Assembly (NCBI RefSeq): GCF_947501665.1
Contig: NZ_CANMWS010000011.1
Location: 65,382-129,381 of the forward strand
From: an uncultured Shewanella sp.
Lineage (GTDB): Bacteria; Pseudomonadota; Gammaproteobacteria; Enterobacterales; Shewanellaceae
Length of the DNA stretch: 64,000 nt
Direction of reading: 5' to 3'
This document shows positions 60,027 through 64,000 of the stretch, in pieces. The translations under genes were made by a program, and so were the position numbers. How positions within the stretch are numbered: position 1 is the first letter of the stretch; every line of letters starts with the position of its first letter. The notes under the pieces are model-generated. The model ran no database searches. It was not told the origin of the DNA and worked only from the letters and a program-made list of their open reading frames with translations.

Positions 60027-60620
60027 ATGTCAGCAGTCAATAACACTCACTCAATACAAGATCAAAACAGAACCGCTTATCAACAAAATTACATTTCCCG
60101 TCAAGGCGATAATGTCTTATCCGGCGGCATTGCAGTGCTTTATATGTTTATGAATCTTTTATCAGAGATGGCTGATTCTATGTATGCCGACATGCAAGCT
60201 CAATCTGATATCACTCGTGAAGCACAAAGTTATGCAAACCGTGTTGATAGTGCCATTGCAGAAGCGGCTAAAAAAGGTGATAAAGGTTCATCAGCGATTG
60301 ATTATGATACATATCAATATATGTATAACAATAACATTACTGTTGATGGCCAACCAATTAATGACTATTTAGGTTACCCCCAATCTAACGGTTTAATGAC
60401 AGAAATAAAGCTAAGTGAACTAAAACAAGATCAAGGTGAACTACAAGCTATTAAAGCCTCCTTAGAAACCGTATCTAATCAAGCTTCAGACTATGTCTCA
60501 CAGTCACAATTGCAACTGCAAAAGTTAATGCAAACTTACAATGTTACCGTGAGTTTAATCAATAGTATGCAAACCCTATTAGCCGATATGAACAAATCTA
60601 TCGCGCAAAATATTCGTTAG
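60027..60620 (+). CDS. sseB: SseB/EspA-like secretion filament protein, copy 2
   Basis: A 197-residue paralogue, the same length class as Salmonella SseB (196). It has the R-Q-G-D-N-V-L-S-G-G-I-A-V-L-Y start of the hydrophobic helix, a variable central part (about 90-135) and the shared coiled-coil C-terminus. GAGGAA precedes the ATG. It differs from copy 3 mainly in the central loop. Confidence 0.88.
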   Translation: MSAVNNTHSIQDQNRTAYQQNYISRQGDNVLSGGIAVLYMFMNLLSEMADSMYADMQAQSDITREAQSYANRVDSAIAEAAKKGDKGSSAIDYDTYQYMYNNNITVDGQPINDYLGYPQSNGLMTEIKLSELKQDQGELQAIKASLETVSNQASDYVSQSQLQLQKLMQTYNVTVSLINSMQTLLADMNKSIAQNIR

Positions 60621-60651
60621 CCATTCTTTATTTTTTTAAAAAGGACTCATT

Positions 60652-61230
60652 ATGTCAACCACCATAGGCAGCACCCATACAATACGCGATCAAAATAGAA
60701 CCGATGAACAGCAACATTATATTTCTCGTCAGGGTGATAATGTGTTATCGGGCGGTATCGCCGTACTTTACATGTTCATGAACTTGCTCTCAGAAATGGC
60801 TGACTCCATGTACGCCGACATGCAAGCTCAATCAGATATTACCCGCGAAGCGCAAAGTTATGCTAACCGAGTTGATAGTGCTATCGCAACCGCCGCTAAA
60901 GACGGCGATAAAGGCACCGCAAGCATTGATGCTGAAACCTATCAGTACATGAAAGACAACAACATTACCATTGAAGGTAAAACCATTGACGACTACCTTG
61001 GTGTCACTGATTCAAGTGGCGCAACAAGCAAAAAGCTCGATCAAGGTGAACTACAAGCGGTAAAAGCCTCACTTGAAACGGTATCAAACCAAGCCTCTGA
61101 CTATGTTTCCCAATCGCAGTTGCAACTGCAAAAACTCATGCAAACTTACAACGTTACCGTAAGTTTAATTAATAGTATGCAGACGTTACTTGCCGATATG
61201 AACAAGTCAATTGCACAAAATATCCGTTAA
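60652..61230 (+). CDS. sseB: SseB/EspA-like secretion filament protein, copy 3
   Basis: A 192-residue paralogue, closest to copy 2. The N-terminal part (from D-Q-N-R-T) and the last 50 residues are almost identical between the two, while the central loop differs (residues about 85-130). AAAGGA lies before the ATG. Three different filament subunits in one operon could give mixed or alternative filaments. Confidence 0.88.
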   Translation: MSTTIGSTHTIRDQNRTDEQQHYISRQGDNVLSGGIAVLYMFMNLLSEMADSMYADMQAQSDITREAQSYANRVDSAIATAAKDGDKGTASIDAETYQYMKDNNITIEGKTIDDYLGVTDSSGATSKKLDQGELQAVKASLETVSNQASDYVSQSQLQLQKLMQTYNVTVSLINSMQTLLADMNKSIAQNIR

Positions 61231-61267
61231 AAACTGGTTTAACACAATTGAATAATAAGGCTCCCTT

Positions 61268-61729
61268 ATGAAACAAGAAGAGTTTGATACCTTACAACAG
61301 TTTTTAAAACGTGGTGGCTCACTGACCATGTTAGCCGACACCGACCCACAAGACTTGGCCACTTTGTATCAGTATGCAATACAACTTATGAGCTGTAATG
61401 ACTTTGAAGCAGCCAAACGGGTATTGTATTTACTCATGCGCCTCGATCATTGGAGTTATGATTATAACTTTAACCTTGGGATCTGTTATCAACAAACTGG
61501 TGCACATGAAGAAGCGATATTTTGCTTTGGACGCGCAGGAACCATTGAAGTCGACAAGCCTTTTAGTGCTTATCAAGCTGCCCTAAGTTATGTCCAGCTT
61601 GGTAACCTAAAGAGTGCCCAAAATGCCCTCGAATCCGCCATGATCTGGTGCCATACCCATACTCAATATGCCGATATCAAAAAAGATGTTGAAAGTCAGC
61701 TTAAAACGATAAAAGAGGCGACACAATGA
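61268..61729 (+). CDS. sscA: SscA-like translocator chaperone (SycD/LcrH class)
   Basis: A 153-residue protein built of TPR-type helices, with G-I-C-Y-Q-Q-T-G-A-H-E-E-A-I-F-C-F near the middle. This is the class II chaperone family (SycD, IpgC, SicA, SscA) that keeps the two hydrophobic translocators apart before secretion. Its end overlaps the sseC-like start by four bases (ATGA), as expected for a coupled chaperone-client pair. Confidence 0.88.
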   Translation: MKQEEFDTLQQFLKRGGSLTMLADTDPQDLATLYQYAIQLMSCNDFEAAKRVLYLLMRLDHWSYDYNFNLGICYQQTGAHEEAIFCFGRAGTIEVDKPFSAYQAALSYVQLGNLKSAQNALESAMIWCHTHTQYADIKKDVESQLKTIKEATQ

Positions 61730-63291
61730 CAACCACAGTTCAAAACGATACCAGCAACATAGTTAATCCAGCCTTCATTAACGGGGTTGATCAAACACAA
61801 GCGCCATCAAAAGCTGGACTGCCGACTTGGCAAAACAGCTCTAATGCTGTGTATCAACATCAAACACAAAAAAATGCCAATGTCAGCATGAAGCAAGCTG
61901 AGCAAGCATTACAAAATATTTTTAGGCAGTTTAATGCATTAATCGATCAAGGCGATAACACCGATCCTGATACACAGCCGTCTAAAATATCCATGAGCCT
62001 GTCTTTATTAGAAAAGACCTCCATGGATAGCATGATGCTCATGGCCACAAACCTTGGATTAGCCACATTTGCTAGTTCAGCTGATGCTGCAGCCAAAAGC
62101 ATGCAAATCCAAACAGAAACACAAACTTACCTAAGAAATGAGCAAGTTAAAGACTTCCAAGAGCAACTGGCTAAAAATATTGAAGCCGCTGATAAAGCCA
62201 AAAAAGGGGGCATTGTTCAAGTGGTGTTTGATTGGGCCATTGCCACCGCTGAGGTCATTTATGGCGCGGTTAAAGTAGCAGGCGCCATCGCCACTGGCGA
62301 TGTTGTCGCAGGCGCAGCTGGCGGAGCTTACATTATGGCGGGCCTAGCTGGAATGGTGAAAGCCACGGCAGAAACCCTTATTCTTATGGCTGACGAGCTC
62401 GGTCTTGATGACAAAGACATCGCTAAACTAAAACAAGTGGCCGATATTGCCGGTAAAGTGCAACTGGCCATGGAAATTACTGCTGCCGCTGTGGACTTAT
62501 TCCAGGCAGGGCGTGCTATTTATGCGGCGCGATCAGCGACTACTGCCACCCAAACCGCAATGACTCAAGCTGCGCCGCTAATCGCCCAAGAAGCAGCAAC
62601 GGCTTCAGTAGCACACGGCGCTACTGCTGCTACACAAGCAGCAGCAAAAGAAGCAGCAACACAAGCATCGAAAGCCATTGCAGAAAATGTCGCTCAACAA
62701 GTCTCCCAACAAGTGGCGCAACAAATCGCCACCGAAATGCCCAAAGCGGTTGCCAGTGAAGTAGCCAAAGCCATGGCTAAAGAGGTGGGAATAAAGGTCA
62801 CTGAAAAAATCTCTGACGAGATGGCTCAACACTTGATCCAAGAAGCCATTAAACGGGTAGTCAGAGAAGCCGTAGAAGAAGCCGCTAAAGTCGCCATCAA
62901 CAAAGCTGTCGAACAAGGCATCGTCATGACCACCCAAGAAATTACTAAGCTAGCAGTGAGAGAAGCCGCTGCTGGTATGACCAAACTCGCTATCACAGCT
63001 GCAACATCAGCCGTATTCGCCACCCTTCAAGGTACGGCAACGGGCATATCAAAAGTAACCACTGGCGCGATTGACCTTGAGCGTGCAGAACTACAGAAAA
63101 AAATTGATGAGCTCATTCTTGAACAAGATTTTCTTCAATGGTGCTATCAATGGTTTGATGATATGAAGAAACAGCAAACCAAAATGTTAGAAGAAGCTGT
63201 AAGTAAACAAGGGGATACCCTAAGCAGTGGCTCTCAAAGCATTATGGAGTCCGGTAGCTTACAAGCACAAATTGCCAGTACCACAGTTTAA
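61726..63291 (+). CDS. sseC: SseC-like translocator, large pore subunit (SctE)
   Basis: A 521-residue secreted translocator. A hydrophobic region at about 165-215, rich in Ala and Gly, would insert into the host membrane, and a second hydrophobic patch lies at about 415-440. Between them is a long Ala-rich amphipathic segment (about 275-400) with short A-x-x-V/I repeats. SseC of Salmonella has about 484 residues, and this one is slightly longer. Together with the sseD product it would form the translocation pore at the tip of the filament. Confidence 0.88.
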   Translation: MTTTVQNDTSNIVNPAFINGVDQTQAPSKAGLPTWQNSSNAVYQHQTQKNANVSMKQAEQALQNIFRQFNALIDQGDNTDPDTQPSKISMSLSLLEKTSMDSMMLMATNLGLATFASSADAAAKSMQIQTETQTYLRNEQVKDFQEQLAKNIEAADKAKKGGIVQVVFDWAIATAEVIYGAVKVAGAIATGDVVAGAAGGAYIMAGLAGMVKATAETLILMADELGLDDKDIAKLKQVADIAGKVQLAMEITAAAVDLFQAGRAIYAARSATTATQTAMTQAAPLIAQEAATASVAHGATAATQAAAKEAATQASKAIAENVAQQVSQQVAQQIATEMPKAVASEVAKAMAKEVGIKVTEKISDEMAQHLIQEAIKRVVREAVEEAAKVAINKAVEQGIVMTTQEITKLAVREAAAGMTKLAITAATSAVFATLQGTATGISKVTTGAIDLERAELQKKIDELILEQDFLQWCYQWFDDMKKQQTKMLEEAVSKQGDTLSSGSQSIMESGSLQAQIASTTV

Positions 63292-63338
63292 TTTATTTTT
63301 ATAACACATTGTTTAACACATATTTAGAGGTCAATAAT

Positions 63339-63953
63339 ATGACAACTCCTATCGATACAAATCAGTCTCCCGACCACACCAGTGCTATCAGCTATGGCAG
63401 CTATAGCAGCGGCATGAATGCCATTGCAATGATCAATGAAATCATGGTGCAAATGCAAGATTTATTAGAAGAGCTTCGCAATATGATGCAAGAGTACAGT
63501 CAGTCTCAAAGTGATTTAGGCTGGGAAATCCAAATGGCTGGGATTAAAGAGAAGAAAGCAGGGATTGAAGATGCATTTGATGCAGCAGTCAAAGGTGCTT
63601 GGGCCACAATAGGCTCAGGTGGTCTAGCCGTAATAGGTTCCACTATTGGAGGCATTGGTGGAGCAAGCAGCAACTCAATAACACAACATATATCTAAATC
63701 TACTTCGACTCTTTTACAAGCGGGTGGACAAGTCACAGAAGGCGGTTTAAAGCTGGATCTTGCTGAAGACACCAAAAATGCCGATAAGAAAAGGGCTGAT
63801 GGCGACCTAATTATGTCGGGTGCGCAGCAATACGCTAAAAATATCAGTGAACTCAGAGATCTTATTCAACAAGTTCGTCAGCAATTACAGTCACTCACCA
63901 AAGATTTGGTGGAAGTTAAAGCCAAGATGGACAACTCAGTGAATATTCGTTAA
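63339..63953 (+). CDS. sseD: SseD-like translocator, small pore subunit (SctB)
   Basis: A 204-residue secreted protein. It has an amphipathic start, a Gly-rich hydrophobic segment (about 85-110) suited to membrane insertion, and a coiled-coil C-terminus ending V-N-I-R, like the SseD/EspB class (about 195 residues in Salmonella). The frame opens with a TTG at 63309, but the ATG at 63339 follows TTAGAGGTC, so I chose it. The locus continues past the window edge, where sseE, sscB and the export apparatus genes would be expected. Confidence 0.85.
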   Translation: MTTPIDTNQSPDHTSAISYGSYSSGMNAIAMINEIMVQMQDLLEELRNMMQEYSQSQSDLGWEIQMAGIKEKKAGIEDAFDAAVKGAWATIGSGGLAVIGSTIGGIGGASSNSITQHISKSTSTLLQAGGQVTEGGLKLDLAEDTKNADKKRADGDLIMSGAQQYAKNISELRDLIQQVRQQLQSLTKDLVEVKAKMDNSVNIR

Positions 63954-64000
63954 GTCCACTTCACTTCATTTAATGAGTCAATAACAATCATTGGCTCTCT

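Noticed and set aside
62605..62937. 110-codon minus-strand frame opposite the SseC-like gene
   Set aside because: It arises from the Ala-rich repeats of the translocator read backwards; composition is extreme and there is no start signal.

Overview
The window comes from an AT-rich (by eye below 40 % G+C) Gammaproteobacterium, most likely a marine or cold-adapted one of the Shewanella / Moritella / Psychromonas / Photobacterium kind. The evidence is a complete oleABCD cluster for long-chain olefins, a Vibrionales/Alteromonadales-type pstCAB-phoU operon with enlarged permeases, DusC, GcvR, YajD and DUF2797 housekeeping genes, and several short non-coding inverted-repeat elements (MITE-like). 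The genus cannot be fixed from sequence reading alone. No rRNA, tRNA or CRISPR array was recognised.

Layout. 1-195: start of a leftward gene that looks like an HvfA-type RiPP metallophore precursor, cut by the window edge. 469-2542: dusC, a DksA/TraR-like zinc-finger protein and a DedA protein. 2664-6031: a two-gene leftward operon of a periplasmic binding protein and a 729-residue membrane protein that fuses a Cache-like sensor to a pentameric ligand-gated ion channel (Cys-loop/Pro-loop family). 6218-7864: a methyltransferase, methionine aminopeptidase and a ParD-like protein. 8549-14746: two tandem APC permeases, a phosphohexomutase and an RluA-family pseudouridine synthase. 14771-17061: two MITE-like elements on either side of an orphan alpha-oxoamine synthase. 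17170-22717: adenine deaminase, an Old Yellow Enzyme, a palindromic repeat element and a Fur-box-associated TonB receptor.

23183-30065 is an accessory region of exported proteins: a metzincin protease with a membrane-anchored partner (an octanucleotide repeat lies between them), a ToxR-like regulator whose periplasmic part is a LamG domain, a double-discoidin protein and a dermatopontin-like protein. 30106-35143: oleD, oleC, oleB and oleA, transcribed leftward as oleA to oleD. 35474-46128: mostly core genes, including phoU-pstB-pstA-pstC with a PhoB-box candidate, gcvR and DUF2797.

46929-50901: two tandem copies of a family I.1 lipase plus its membrane foldase. 51476 to the right edge: the front part of a Salmonella SPI-2-like type III secretion locus, with ssrB- and ssrA-like regulators followed by ssaB, ssaC, ssaD, ssaE, sseA, three tandem sseB-like filament genes, sscA, sseC and sseD. 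Gene order matches SPI-2 except that sseB is triplicated and ssrB is inverted. The locus continues past base 64000.

The two points most worth following up are the Cache-pLGIC fusion with its binding-protein partner, and the SPI-2-type secretion system with three different needle-filament subunits. Several start codons were moved from the longest open frame on the basis of ribosome binding sites, signal peptides or family length; these are noted in the entries.
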